The notes: generated by a model not told the origin, from the sequence alone. A stretch of 47,039 bases of DNA from an uncultured Lacticaseibacillus sp. (GCA_934370925.1 CAKRNG010000016.1:1-47039), one strand, 5' to 3'. Positions 25,066 through 33,769 are shown, counted from the first letter of the stretch. Translations and numbers: made by a program.

Positions 25066-25080
25066 GTTAATTTAAATAAT

Positions 25081-25110
25081 AAAAAAAGGACGCAATTTGC
25101 GTCCTTTTTT
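25081..25110. terminator. Bidirectional terminator
   Basis: AAAGGACGCAA pairs with TTGCGTCCTTT, with A and T runs on either side. It separates the convergent GshF-like and YueI genes. Confidence 0.92.
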
Positions 25111-25115
25111 AGTGC

Positions 25116-25565
25116 CTAATCGCCAAACAAATGGTCAAAAAAGCCGTGTTTCTTCTTAACGTCTGTTGTCGCCTCAGCAGGTAGATCAATGTTTTCCTGA
25201 TTAATGGCATTCTTCGCGACAATTAATAAGCCAGCCGCGTCTTCTTCTGTGTGGGCAGAATCATCGCTAATCAGGGTGAAGGGGAGGTCATTCTGCGAAC
25301 AAAGCTTCACAAATGGTCCCGTAATCCCCGTGCCGAGTCGACCGTTAATGAGAACCGTCAACTCACGGTTTTGGTATTGTGTAATGATTGCCTTTAGTCG
25401 ACGAACGGTATTGGCATCCCGCATGTCGCAATTACTGATGCGGAGTGCAACCCGTTCCCGCAGCGACCCTAAATATTTGCGCCGCTCATCTGGATTCGTT
25501 TTGCGTGGACCAAAGATTGCATTGGTCAAGTGATCATCCAGTTCCGTTGTATTCTTCTCGGTCAT
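25116..25565 (-). CDS. yueI: YueI family protein (DUF1694)
   Basis: A cytoplasmic protein of 149 residues in the YueI family, of unknown biochemical function and widespread in Firmicutes. The family hallmark NPDERRKYLGSLRERVAL is near the N-terminus, followed by a Rossmann-like part with LTVLINGRLG and LPFTLISDD. The ATG at 25565 is preferred to 25571 because it is 8 bases from GGAGG and not 2. It is divergent from the GH3 gene. Confidence 0.85.
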   Translation of the reverse strand: MTEKNTTELDDHLTNAIFGPRKTNPDERRKYLGSLRERVALRISNCDMRDANTVRRLKAIITQYQNRELTVLINGRLGTGITGPFVKLCSQNDLPFTLISDDSAHTEEDAAGLLIVAKNAINQENIDLPAEATTDVKKKHGFFDHLFGD

Positions 25566-25667
25566 GCTCATCGCCTCCAGTTTTTTACTATTGACTAATA
25601 ATTATAGCACGGCATTCCTGTAAACGGTTAAACGTGACCGTTATATAACAAAAAGGTCAGGCTGCGG

Positions 25668-25673
25668 TATAAT
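25668..25673 (+). promoter_or_regulatory. -10 element of the GH3 gene
   Basis: A perfect TATAAT, 70 bases before the GTG start. The -35 region (ATAACA at 17 bases) is poor. Confidence 0.45.
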
Positions 25674-25742
25674 GAAGTGTCATCTTAAACGGATGGATGA
25701 CGCGACGCAAATAGGTCTAACAACGCTGAAGGGTGAAATGAA

Positions 25743-27275
25743 GTGGGGAAAGCAAAACGGAATTGGCGTGCGGGATGGCTCGTCGCGGTGGGCATCGTGG
25801 TCACCTTTATGAGTCTGCCAGTCAATACGGTGTCAGCCGTAACGCTGCCGAAAGTAACGACAGCGACATTGAAAACGTATATTGACTCCTTGACGCTGAA
25901 ACAGAAGATTGGGCAGCTTTTTATTGTTCGCGCATCGGCGGATAGTGCCCAAACGCGCGTGGATGCCCAAACCTACGCACTGGGTGGCATCATTCTGTTT
26001 GGGCGGGACTTCACAGGGGAGACACGTGCGTCCATGACCAAGAAAATTGGCTTGATGCAGAGTGGAACAAAGGTACCCCGATTCGTTGCGACTGATCAAG
26101 AAGGGGGCACGGTCTCCCGGCTCAGCGCGAGTGCGGCCATCAAGGGTAATCTGTCGTTACCGTCCCCGCAGCAGTCGTTGGCGAATGGGGGCACCAAACA
26201 GTTGGTGGCGGACACGAAGCAGTCAGCAGCATTGTTGAAACAATTGGGGATTAACTGGAATTTTGCCCCTATTGCGGATGTGACAAAAGATAACAGTAGC
26301 TTCATCTATGATCGCACCATGGGCAAGAATTATAAACAAACGGCGGCACTGATGAAGCGACTAATTCCGGCGATGCAGGCAAATGGCGTGGCCGCAACCT
26401 TGAAACATTTTCCGGGGTATGGCGCCGCGGTCGATACCCACACGACGTTTACAACGGTTGACCGCACGTTAAAGCAGCTTGAGACAGAAGACATGGTACC
26501 CTTCAAGGCGGGAATCGATGCAGGTGCAGACGCGGTCATGGTGACCCATATTGTGATGACCGCGCTCGATAAGAAGAACCCCGCGTCACTTTCACCACGT
26601 GTGGTGCAGTATTTGCGTCAGCAGATGGGATTCAATGGGGTTATCATCACGGATGATTTGGCGATGGATGCCGTGCAACATTTTGCCACGCAGCAGGGAA
26701 TTCAGTCAGTGGACGTGGCGGCGGTTGAAGCGGGGATGGACGCTATCATTGCGGATGATTATCAAACCGGAATTCCCGCAATTGAGGCTGCCGTGCGCAG
26801 TGGCAAGATTAGCGAGCGTCAGATTGATGCCTCAATATTGCGACTGTTGAAGTTGAAGCAACGGCTGGGGTTAATCACGCCGGAAGTGGTCAATGTGCCG
26901 CACGTCACGGTTCAAAAACCCGTTATTAAAAATAACAAAATTATACTTCATGGCCGTGTTTGTGCACGGGAAGCACAGGCGGGGCAACGCGTTGTTGCCG
27001 GCAATCAAGGCAAACAGGTGACAGCGCGCATCAACGCAGCGGGGAAGTTTACCCTGACATTTGCTGGTATGACGCGTCAGCAACAGGTAACAGTCAAGGT
27101 GGCCGATAAAAATGTACCAGCCAAGACCGTTACGTTACCTAGTGTTGTGAAGAAGACTTCTGGGCAGCACGAGACCACCCACACGTTGACGTATGTCCTA
27201 ATAGGTGCGGTGGCCGCTGTGCTGGGTATTGTGGGCATTATTTGGTGGCGTCAGTCGCAGAGACGCCGTTTTTGA
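25743..27275 (+). CDS. Surface-anchored GH3 beta-N-acetylhexosaminidase (NagZ-like)
   Basis: A 510-residue glycoside hydrolase of family 3 that probably removes N-acetylglucosamine from peptidoglycan fragments. A signal peptide (about 1-31, ending VSA) is followed by the catalytic barrel. The barrel shows KHFPGYGAAVDTHT (about 220) with the His-Asp general acid region, AVMVTHIVMTALD, and the nucleophile motif VIITDDLAMDAV (about 298-309). Residues about 395-465 form an Ig-like beta domain. A C-terminal transmembrane helix (about 482-502) with a basic QRRRF tail anchors it outside the cell. Cytoplasmic NagZ lacks these additions. The GTG start follows AAGGGTG. The GNAT gene begins 21 bases downstream and may be co-transcribed. 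Confidence 0.92.
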   Translation: MGKAKRNWRAGWLVAVGIVVTFMSLPVNTVSAVTLPKVTTATLKTYIDSLTLKQKIGQLFIVRASADSAQTRVDAQTYALGGIILFGRDFTGETRASMTKKIGLMQSGTKVPRFVATDQEGGTVSRLSASAAIKGNLSLPSPQQSLANGGTKQLVADTKQSAALLKQLGINWNFAPIADVTKDNSSFIYDRTMGKNYKQTAALMKRLIPAMQANGVAATLKHFPGYGAAVDTHTTFTTVDRTLKQLETEDMVPFKAGIDAGADAVMVTHIVMTALDKKNPASLSPRVVQYLRQQMGFNGVIITDDLAMDAVQHFATQQGIQSVDVAAVEAGMDAIIADDYQTGIPAIEAAVRSGKISERQIDASILRLLKLKQRLGLITPEVVNVPHVTVQKPVIKNNKIILHGRVCAREAQAGQRVVAGNQGKQVTARINAAGKFTLTFAGMTRQQQVTVKVADKNVPAKTVTLPSVVKKTSGQHETTHTLTYVLIGAVAAVLGIVGIIWWRQSQRRRF

Positions 27276-27296
27276 CGAAATGGTGAGGAAAACGAA

Positions 27297-27752
27297 ATGA
27301 CGGTAAATGTTCAATTGACGCGCGTATCGAACCGAGCCCCATTCAGCGCGTTGCTCTTACTTGGGGACGAGGATCCGGAAATCCTGGCAACGTACATGGA
27401 TGCGGGCGACTTATTTGTGGCAACAACACCGACAGGACAAACGGTTGGGGTTGCACTTATCATCCAAACAGGAACCCAAATTGAACTTAAAAACATTGCG
27501 GTAGCCCCAACCGAGCAACACAAAGGCATTGGCCGTCAACTTGTTCAGGCAGTACTGACGCATTATCGTGGTCGGGCGACAGAAGTTGTGGTCGGAACGG
27601 GAGATGCAGATGTTCAGAATCAGTTGTTCTACCTGCGCAATGGGTTTCGGTACGTGGCTGTAAAGAAAGATTTTTTCGTGCAGTACCACCAACCAATTTT
27701 CGCAAATGGGGTTCAATTACGGGACATGGTCATGCTTACCCGCAAGATTTAG
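27297..27752 (+). CDS. GNAT family N-acetyltransferase
   Basis: A 151-residue cytoplasmic acetyltransferase. The acetyl-CoA-binding motif A is LKNIAVAPTEQHKGIGRQLV (Q/R-x-x-G-x-G/A type) at about residues 62-81. The later strand FYLRNGFRYVAVKKDFF is typical of the fold. The substrate cannot be told. It follows the GH3 gene by 21 bases with a GGTGAGGAAAA ribosome site, so it is probably in the same operon. Confidence 0.88.
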   Translation: MTVNVQLTRVSNRAPFSALLLLGDEDPEILATYMDAGDLFVATTPTGQTVGVALIIQTGTQIELKNIAVAPTEQHKGIGRQLVQAVLTHYRGRATEVVVGTGDADVQNQLFYLRNGFRYVAVKKDFFVQYHQPIFANGVQLRDMVMLTRKI

Positions 27753-27862
27753 CCGTTTTTTTAAGTCACATTATTTTTGACACAAACAGCGATGCCATGC
27801 GCTTTTCCCCTGTCATGACCGGTTATAATGGTTACTGATTTAAAAATAAATGTGAAAACTGG

Positions 27863-27891
27863 TTGACGAATGAGAAAAGTGGCATTATTCT
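27863..27891 (+). promoter_or_regulatory. Promoter of the peptide-use operon leader
   Basis: TTGACG (27863-27868), 17-base spacer, TATTCT (27886-27891). Transcription would start near 27898, giving a 490-base untranslated leader before the amidohydrolase gene. Confidence 0.65.
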
Positions 27892-27969
27892 AAACACATC
27901 CTCCAACGAGGCATTCAAAAAACAACGGCGGCATCTACAAGGTGTCGTCATAGGAAAGGGGCACTAATC

Positions 27970-28071
27970 ATGACTGAAGCAACGATTGCACTGAACGCAC
28001 ACGCCATTATTATTTCAGACATGTTCCAGAACCACGCCCTGACCTTGTTGTTGACCTTGCGCAACTTGTAA
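27970..28071 (+). CDS. Short leucine-rich reading frame 1 (33 residues), putative leader peptide
   Basis: The ATG follows GGAAAGGGG with good spacing. The peptide contains AIII early and ends ALTLLLTLRNL before TAA, so branched-chain codons are strongly concentrated at its end (TTG TTG TTG). The last codons and stop lie inside a hairpin: GCGCAACT (28059-28066) pairs with AGTTGCGC (28076-28083). Position at the head of a long leader, small size and clustered Leu codons are typical of attenuation leader peptides. It is not a recognised family, and translation is not proven. Confidence 0.6.
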   Translation: MTEATIALNAHAIIISDMFQNHALTLLLTLRNL

Positions 28072-28083
28072 TTTGAGTTGCGC
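28059..28083 (+). promoter_or_regulatory. Hairpin at the end of leader frame 1
   Basis: An 8-bp perfect stem with a 9-base loop that contains the stop codon of leader frame 1. No T run follows, so it would act as a pause or RNA switch and not as a simple terminator. Confidence 0.5.
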
Positions 28084-28141
28084 GGATTTCACCTGCACCA
28101 TGTGGAATAGTCGGTCTAGATGTCATTGCGGAGGTATTATT

Positions 28142-28216
28142 ATGTTTACACAGAAAACGACCCAGTTTAACTTGATTCAGTTGCGATTGCAGATCGCGTT
28201 GTTGTTGCAGAAGTAA
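28142..28216 (+). CDS. Short leucine-rich reading frame 2 (24 residues), putative leader peptide
   Basis: The ATG at 28142 follows a consensus GGAGGT site by 7 bases, among the best in the window. The sequence is MFTQKTTQFNLIQLRLQIAL then LLQK, with six Leu and two Ile in the last 15 residues, including TTG TTG TTG. Codons 3-9 overlap the left arm of a 19-bp inverted repeat whose right arm lies 42 bases past the stop. An in-frame ATG at 28100 exists but has no ribosome site. I read it as a second leader peptide. Confidence 0.6.
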   Translation: MFTQKTTQFNLIQLRLQIALLLQK

Positions 28217-28276
28217 TTTCGACAACACCGTATTTCATGTCGTCTAGCCAATCAATGAAACTGGGTCGTTTTCTGT
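28150..28276 (+). repeat. 19-bp perfect inverted repeat around leader frame 2
   Basis: ACAGAAAACGACCCAGTTT (28150-28168) is mirrored exactly by AAACTGGGTCGTTTTCTGT (28258-28276), enclosing most of leader frame 2. A ribosome on that frame would open the left arm. The released right arm contains GGGTCG, which can pair with CGACCC in the downstream terminator-like hairpin. Confidence 0.8.
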
Positions 28277-28290
28277 ACATACCGGAAGGC

Positions 28291-28327
28291 GGCCGCGACC
28301 CTGAGCAACAGGGACGGCTATTTTTTT
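28291..28327 (+). terminator. Terminator-like hairpin in the leader (possible attenuator)
   Basis: GCCG and CCCTG on the left pair with CAGGG and CGGC on the right, with a small internal loop, followed by seven T. It lies 62 bases before the amidohydrolase ATG, where an attenuator would be expected. Confidence 0.65.
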
Positions 28328-28388
28328 AACCTTTTTTACCTCAAACAGGTGAAAATGCATCGGGATATTCCCAGAAGGAGACCTACAT

Positions 28389-29606
28389 ATGACCAAGACA
28401 ACCTACACAAACGCAAACTTCTTTGATGGTGAACACGAAGGCTTCACGCCGAATGCCTGGTTCACCGTGGATAACGAAACGGGCCGCGTGGTCGCAAGCG
28501 GCACCGGCACACCAGAACCCGCAGACGAAACGGTTGATTTTGACGGGCAGTACGTGATGCCAGGCATGATTAACGCCCACACGCATATGGCTTCTGATCC
28601 GAACGGCTACGGAATTCGACCAATGGGGGAACGTTCTGAGACAGAAAGTGCCTATAACGCTGAACAGAACCTATACGATGCCATTAAGGGGGGCGTGACT
28701 TATGTACGTGATGTGGGTTCAACCTACGACGTGGATATCAAGATGCGTGATATGCGGGCCAAATATGACTTCCCTGCACCTGGCATTGCGGCGTCCGGGC
28801 GGTCCATGTCCATCACGGGCGGTCACAGCGACACACACGAACCACGTAGCGCAGATTTCCGTGGCGCGTTCATCGTGGATTCCCCCGATGAGATGCGCAA
28901 GGCATGTCGGCAAGCATTCAAGAACGGTGTTGACCAGATTAAAGTGATGGCAACAGGTGGCGTAATGTCATTCGGGGATGATCCAAACGAAATCTCCTTC
29001 ACGCCGGAAGAACTCCACGAAGCGGTCCGTGAAGCTCACTACCGGTTCAAGAAGGTGGCGGCGCATGCACAAGGCAATGCTGGGATTCAGGTGGCGCTCG
29101 AAGCGGGTGTCGACTCCATTGAACACGGGATTTATATGGACGAGAAGCAGGCAGACTTCATGATTGACCATCACGTTTACCTCGTCCCAACGCTGAACGC
29201 CGTGGAATCAATCGTGGCGGATGACACGGATCGTCTGCCCGCACACATGTACCGCAAAGCCCGCGCATTTTCTGAAGCCTTCTATGAAAACATGCGGATG
29301 GCCGTGCGCAAAGGGGTGCCAATCGCGACGGGGACGGATGCGGGGACGCCATTCAATGATTTCAAAACCGGTTACTGGGATGAACTGGATCTGATGGTGA
29401 ACCGCATTGGTGCGACGACACAAGAAACACTCTTCGCCGCAACGCGTAATGGGGCCGACCTGATCGGGATTAGCGACGATTACGGCACGATGACGCCCGG
29501 CAAATTTGCGGACTTCATCGTCATGACCAATAGTCCAATCGAAGACATCAAGGCAGTGCGTCAAGAGGACAAGCAGGTTTACCAACACGGCAAGCGAATT
29601 TTCTAA
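28389..29606 (+). CDS. Amidohydrolase-superfamily metal-dependent hydrolase (imidazolonepropionase/prolidase-like)
   Basis: A 405-residue cytoplasmic hydrolase. The metal-binding motifs of the amidohydrolase barrel are in order: GMINAHTHMASD (HxH, about 61-72), VMATGGVMSFGDDPNE, AAHAQG, VDSIEHGIYMD and ATGTDAGTPFNDF with the catalytic Asp. Relatives hydrolyse dipeptides such as Xaa-Pro or Xaa-Arg, or cyclic amides. The exact substrate is uncertain. AAGGAGA lies 8 bases before the ATG. It is the first gene after the leucine-rich leader and precedes a peptide-binding lipoprotein and an S9 peptidase, which favours a dipeptidase role. Confidence 0.87.
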   Translation: MTKTTYTNANFFDGEHEGFTPNAWFTVDNETGRVVASGTGTPEPADETVDFDGQYVMPGMINAHTHMASDPNGYGIRPMGERSETESAYNAEQNLYDAIKGGVTYVRDVGSTYDVDIKMRDMRAKYDFPAPGIAASGRSMSITGGHSDTHEPRSADFRGAFIVDSPDEMRKACRQAFKNGVDQIKVMATGGVMSFGDDPNEISFTPEELHEAVREAHYRFKKVAAHAQGNAGIQVALEAGVDSIEHGIYMDEKQADFMIDHHVYLVPTLNAVESIVADDTDRLPAHMYRKARAFSEAFYENMRMAVRKGVPIATGTDAGTPFNDFKTGYWDELDLMVNRIGATTQETLFAATRNGADLIGISDDYGTMTPGKFADFIVMTNSPIEDIKAVRQEDKQVYQHGKRIF

Positions 29607-29648
29607 ACGTGAATGCCGAAATGTCTCAAGGAAAACGGGAGAGTGGAA

Positions 29649-31328
29649 ATGATGATTAAAAATGACAATCGAGGTGCGGTTATCCGCAAGAAAATTAATA
29701 TAGTTCTGGTCATAGGTCTGTCGGGTTTGGCTTTGGCAGCGTGTGGGCAGAAGGCGGAAGCATCCGAATCGCAAAAAATCAGCGTTTCGATTAGCTCAGA
29801 CCTTGAGACCCTGGATACGGATCACATTGTGGAAACAACAGGCGGCGAGGTGACGAGAAGTACCGAAGAGGGACTGACCGTCATGGGGAAGAAGAGCAAG
29901 CCAACCGCTGGGATTGCCAAGAACTGGACGGTCAGCAAGGATGGCAAGACGTACACCTTCAACCTGCGTCATGATGCGAAGTGGAATGACGGCACGGCTG
30001 TAACGGCACACGATTTCGTTTATGCCTGGCAACGCGGCGTGAATCCAAAGACAGCAGCTGAAAATGCCTACAAGTTCTCGGGAATCACGAACGCGGATGA
30101 CATTATCGCAGGGAAGAAGGCTGTTAGCACGCTGGGTGTGAAGGCGGTCGGCAAGTACAAACTGGTGGTCACCATGGAACACCCAATCGCCACGTTCCTG
30201 CAAGATGTCGCGGGTGGCGTCTTTACCCCACTGGAACAAAAAGTCGTTGAAAAGTATGGGAAGAAGTACGGGACGGATGCGCGTTACGTGGCTTACGATG
30301 GGCCTTACACCATCAAGAAGTGGACGGGAACGGGTGACACCTGGACACTTGTGAAGAACAAGTACTACTGGAACAAGAAGAACGTCAAGCTCAGCAGCAT
30401 TACGTACCACGTGGTGAAGGAAGCCACAACGGGTCTGAACATGTTTGAGTCCGGCCAGCTTGACCAAACAACACTGCTCGGCAACCAGATTCAAAACGAA
30501 ATGAACAGTGATAGTTACAAGAAAGTGGCGAACGGGGCGAATTACTTCGTGCAGCTGAATCAGAGCAATCCAAGCAGCAGTGCCGTGAAGAAGGCCTTCA
30601 ACAACAAGAAGATTCGCAAGGCAATCTCCCTCGTGATTAACCGCAAGAGCTTCGTTAACAACACCCTGAATGATGGGTCCATCGCTGCGAAGGGGATTGT
30701 GACGGAGGGGATGGCAACTGATCCGAAGACGGGTGAAGATTTTGCCAAGGAAGCTTACGTCAAGTCTGATGAAGATAGCGGGGTGAACTACAACCTGAAG
30801 CTCGCGAAGAAACTCTGGGCGGAAGGTATGAAGGAAATTGGCGAAACCAGTCTGAAGGTGACGCTGACCGCGGATGATGACGATGCCCACAAAGACATCG
30901 TGCAGTACATGCAGACGCAGTGGGAGAAGGAACTGACGGGACTTGATGTCACCATTCAGAAGGTTCCCAAGGCGACCCGGATTAAGTACCTGCAATCTGG
31001 TAATTTCGACATCATCATGTCAGGGTGGTCACCAGACGCGGGCGATCCAGCAAGCTTCCTCGACATGTTTGTGACGGGAAATACCTATAACTTCGGGAAG
31101 TACAGCAGTGCCGCATACGACAAGCAGATGAAGATTGCGGACACGACCGGGGATGAACAGGTGCGGTGGAACGCAATGGTGAAGGCTGAGAAGATTATTA
31201 TGGCTGACCAGGGCATTATCCCACTTTACCAGCTGTCCACGTCGTACCTGCGCAACACGAAGCTGACCGGCATCGTGGATAACGCAGCGGGTGGCAACCC
31301 AGGCTGGCGTGGCGTTGGTCTTGAATAG
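29649..31328 (+). CDS. Oligopeptide-binding lipoprotein (OppA, SBP family 5)
   Basis: A surface receptor of 559 residues that captures peptides for an ABC importer. The signal peptide carries a lipobox LALAAC, with the Cys about 34 residues from the start. The mature part shows the family 5 features SISSDLETLDTDHIVETTGG, YTFNLRHDAKWNDGTAVTAH and the late DIIMSGWSPDAGDPASFLDM. The start ATG at 29649 follows GGGAG by about 7 bases. The frame open to 29613 has no support. No permease or ATPase genes adjoin, so it must use an importer encoded elsewhere. It lies between two peptidase genes in one apparent operon. Confidence 0.92.
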   Translation: MMIKNDNRGAVIRKKINIVLVIGLSGLALAACGQKAEASESQKISVSISSDLETLDTDHIVETTGGEVTRSTEEGLTVMGKKSKPTAGIAKNWTVSKDGKTYTFNLRHDAKWNDGTAVTAHDFVYAWQRGVNPKTAAENAYKFSGITNADDIIAGKKAVSTLGVKAVGKYKLVVTMEHPIATFLQDVAGGVFTPLEQKVVEKYGKKYGTDARYVAYDGPYTIKKWTGTGDTWTLVKNKYYWNKKNVKLSSITYHVVKEATTGLNMFESGQLDQTTLLGNQIQNEMNSDSYKKVANGANYFVQLNQSNPSSSAVKKAFNNKKIRKAISLVINRKSFVNNTLNDGSIAAKGIVTEGMATDPKTGEDFAKEAYVKSDEDSGVNYNLKLAKKLWAEGMKEIGETSLKVTLTADDDDAHKDIVQYMQTQWEKELTGLDVTIQKVPKATRIKYLQSGNFDIIMSGWSPDAGDPASFLDMFVTGNTYNFGKYSSAAYDKQMKIADTTGDEQVRWNAMVKAEKIIMADQGIIPLYQLSTSYLRNTKLTGIVDNAAGGNPGWRGVGLE

Positions 31329-31350
31329 GTAGTTAGTTAGAGAAATTGGA

Positions 31351-31399
31351 CATAATGAATGCAGCGCGAGACACATAGCCTCCGCTGCATTTCGTTATG
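31351..31399 (+). promoter_or_regulatory. Intercistronic stem-loop
   Basis: CATAA and AATGCAGCG pair with CGCTGCATT and TTATG across one small internal loop and a 17-base terminal loop. No T run follows, so it may stabilise or process the mRNA between the binding protein and the S9 peptidase genes. Confidence 0.5.
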
Positions 31400-31427
31400 T
31401 TCGTACATAAGGAAGGGCAGGTATGCC

Positions 31428-33386
31428 ATGATGCAACCAGTAGCAGCAACAGATATTTATAAAATCACCACGCTATCACGTGTGGTGGCCACGCAAACAG
31501 GCGCGTTTTACGTTGAAAATACGATTGATGAAGCGACAGGGACGTATCAGCAGGCCATCGTGCATGTTGAGCGGCAAACGGGACGGCAAACACCATTTGG
31601 TTGTGGCAGTCACCACGACAATCACCCCCAAGTCAGTCCGGATGGGCAGACATTGGCGTTTACGGCACCGGATACCGCGGGGAAAACGCAAATCTTCACG
31701 CAACCAGTGACGGGTGGGCGTGCGGTGCAGCAAACACACGACGTATTTGGGGTTTCGCAATATGCATGGAGCGGGACGAGCACGTGTTTCTTCTTCACGC
31801 GCACAACGCACCCGGATCGGGTACAGGACGGGCAGGTGCACGCCACCCGAATTACCCGAACCCAATACAAGATGAATGGGCGGGGAATACTGCCAGAAGA
31901 CACACACGACGACCTGTGCCAGCAAGTGATTGGTGAAACGGAAGCAACTGTTATCTATGATCAAGCAACGCCATTTACGATGGATGCGGTGTCGGCAACG
32001 GGACAGCAGATTGCCTGCACGACCACGCGCGAACCAGATAATCCGTGGCAAGAAGGATCCGAAACGTTCATCGTGGTGGCAGCAACGGGAACAGTCACGA
32101 CTGTGAAAACACCAAGTGGGCGGGGCGTTTATGCCGTTGATGCTTTTTCTCCAGATGGCAAGCAGCTACTGATGCATGGGGTGAATAACGAAACGGCGCG
32201 GGATTTGCAAGGACGCCTATTTACCTACACAATGGCGACGCAGAAATTCACGCCCGTCCAACCAACAGAGGCGCGGACAGTTGGGGCACCGGTTGCGGCG
32301 GATACCCAGCAAAACTTAAGTGGACGTGTCGCGAGTTGGTATCAGAAGAGGCAAATTCTTACGACAATGTTTGACCACGGGTGCGTGGAAATCGTTCAGG
32401 TTGATCCAGAAACGGGTAATCCAACGCCATTTATAGAAGGAACGCGTCACGTAACGGATTACGCCGTGGCGGCAGATGGTGGCGTCTACGTGACCGTCAG
32501 CACGATGACTCAACCGAGTGTGTTGATCTATCGTGCGGTGACTGGCGAAGAGACGGTCGTGACTAACCCTAATGCCACGTACGAGGCAGACCACCAAATT
32601 GTGCAGCCACAATCTTTTTCGTTCAAGCGTAACGGCTTCACGCTTCAGGGGTGGTATTACGCGCCGATTACTGGAGCGGATAAGCCACACCCCGCCACGT
32701 TATACATTCATGGTGGCCCCCATGCGGGTTATGGCGAAACGTTCTATCACGAACTGCAATACCAAGCGAGCTGTGGGTACGGGGTCATTACGTTGAATCC
32801 GCGGGGCAGTGCGGGCTACGGCAATGCGTTCACGGCGGCGGTGATAGGCGATTACGGCGGGGATGATTACGCAGACCTCATGATGGCGGTTGATGAAGCC
32901 ATGAAGGTGGACCCCAGCATTGATGCCACGCACCTGTACGTAACGGGTGGGTCATACGGCGGCTTCATGAGTAACTGGATTGAGACGCATACGGACCGTT
33001 TTCGCGCGGTCGCCACGTGTCGGTCCATCAGCAATTGGATTAGTTTCTACGGGACAAGTGATATCGGCGTATCGTTCGGTCCGCGAGAAATGACCGGCGA
33101 ATTCGTTGGGGATGTTCACCAACCTGAAATCTTGTGGCAGTATAGTCCGCTTGCGTATGTTGACCAGGCCAAGTCGCCAATTTTGATTCTGCACGGCGAG
33201 GAAGACTACCGGTGCCCGATGCCCCAAGCGGAGGAGTTCTACATCAGCCTGCGCATGCACGGCGTTGAGGCGGAATTCATGCGCTTCCCGAAGAGCAACC
33301 ATGAGTTATCGCGGAGTGGGGTGCCGAATTTGCGGATTGAGCGCATGACGGCGATTACGGATTGGTTCGGAAAGCACGTCGGATAA
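31428..33386 (+). CDS. S9 family serine peptidase (acylaminoacyl/prolyl oligopeptidase type)
   Basis: A cytoplasmic peptidase of 652 residues. The N-terminal 380 residues form a beta-propeller, with PDGQTLAFTAPD as a typical blade motif. The C-terminal alpha/beta-hydrolase domain has the nucleophile in YVTGGSYGGFMSNWIE, the acid in ILILHGEEDYRCP and the His in KSNHELSRSG. The propeller admits only short peptides. The ATG at 31428 is used because the frame upstream to 31359 has no ribosome site and crosses the intercistronic hairpin. With the binding protein and amidohydrolase it forms a peptide uptake-and-digestion set. A terminator follows. Confidence 0.93.
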   Translation: MMQPVAATDIYKITTLSRVVATQTGAFYVENTIDEATGTYQQAIVHVERQTGRQTPFGCGSHHDNHPQVSPDGQTLAFTAPDTAGKTQIFTQPVTGGRAVQQTHDVFGVSQYAWSGTSTCFFFTRTTHPDRVQDGQVHATRITRTQYKMNGRGILPEDTHDDLCQQVIGETEATVIYDQATPFTMDAVSATGQQIACTTTREPDNPWQEGSETFIVVAATGTVTTVKTPSGRGVYAVDAFSPDGKQLLMHGVNNETARDLQGRLFTYTMATQKFTPVQPTEARTVGAPVAADTQQNLSGRVASWYQKRQILTTMFDHGCVEIVQVDPETGNPTPFIEGTRHVTDYAVAADGGVYVTVSTMTQPSVLIYRAVTGEETVVTNPNATYEADHQIVQPQSFSFKRNGFTLQGWYYAPITGADKPHPATLYIHGGPHAGYGETFYHELQYQASCGYGVITLNPRGSAGYGNAFTAAVIGDYGGDDYADLMMAVDEAMKVDPSIDATHLYVTGGSYGGFMSNWIETHTDRFRAVATCRSISNWISFYGTSDIGVSFGPREMTGEFVGDVHQPEILWQYSPLAYVDQAKSPILILHGEEDYRCPMPQAEEFYISLRMHGVEAEFMRFPKSNHELSRSGVPNLRIERMTAITDWFGKHVG

Positions 33387-33399
33387 GTTCTTTGGCAGA

Positions 33400-33457
33400 A
33401 AGTGACCACCCGCAGAAGTTCTAAATTCGGGACTTCTGCGGGTGATCACTTTTTTTC
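33400..33457 (+). terminator. Terminator of the peptide-use operon
   Basis: AAAGTGACCACCCGCAGAAGT pairs almost fully with a complement ending TGATCACTTT across a loop ATTCGG-type region, followed by seven T. Confidence 0.9.
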
Positions 33458-33769
33458 GATGATGTAAGAGTAAACGTGGCATTTAGATGCTTAGGTGTCC
33501 TTGTTCATTTTTTGATGGTTACGCAAATAAAGTGATTTCTGGTTAATATTTTTGACGGTGATTAAAACCTGCCATGGTCGTTTTGGATTAATGTGTCTAA
33601 AAAAGGTTTATTCACGTTCCTTGTTAGTGATTTTACGTATTTGTAAGCGCATCAATTGCAACCACAACGTATAATAAAACATTGAAGACTGTGTTTCAAA
33701 ATTCACGTAACAATCTTATCTAAGTGATGATACATAATTATTAAATTAATCTAAGCGGGTGTTTCGCAT
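33458..33769. other. AT-rich upstream region of the coiled-coil gene
   Basis: There is no gene in these 312 bases. TATAAT at about 33671-33676 is a good -10, but no -35 stands at the usual distance. No strong hairpin is seen. Confidence 0.4.

Noticed and set aside
28270..28330. T-box riboswitch before the amidohydrolase gene
   Set aside because: I looked for the conserved AGGGTGGNACCGCG-type T-box motif and did not find it. The leader has short reading frames instead.
29796..30995. A 399-codon minus-strand frame
   Set aside because: It lies antisense to the oligopeptide-binding protein, whose domains and lipobox are clear.
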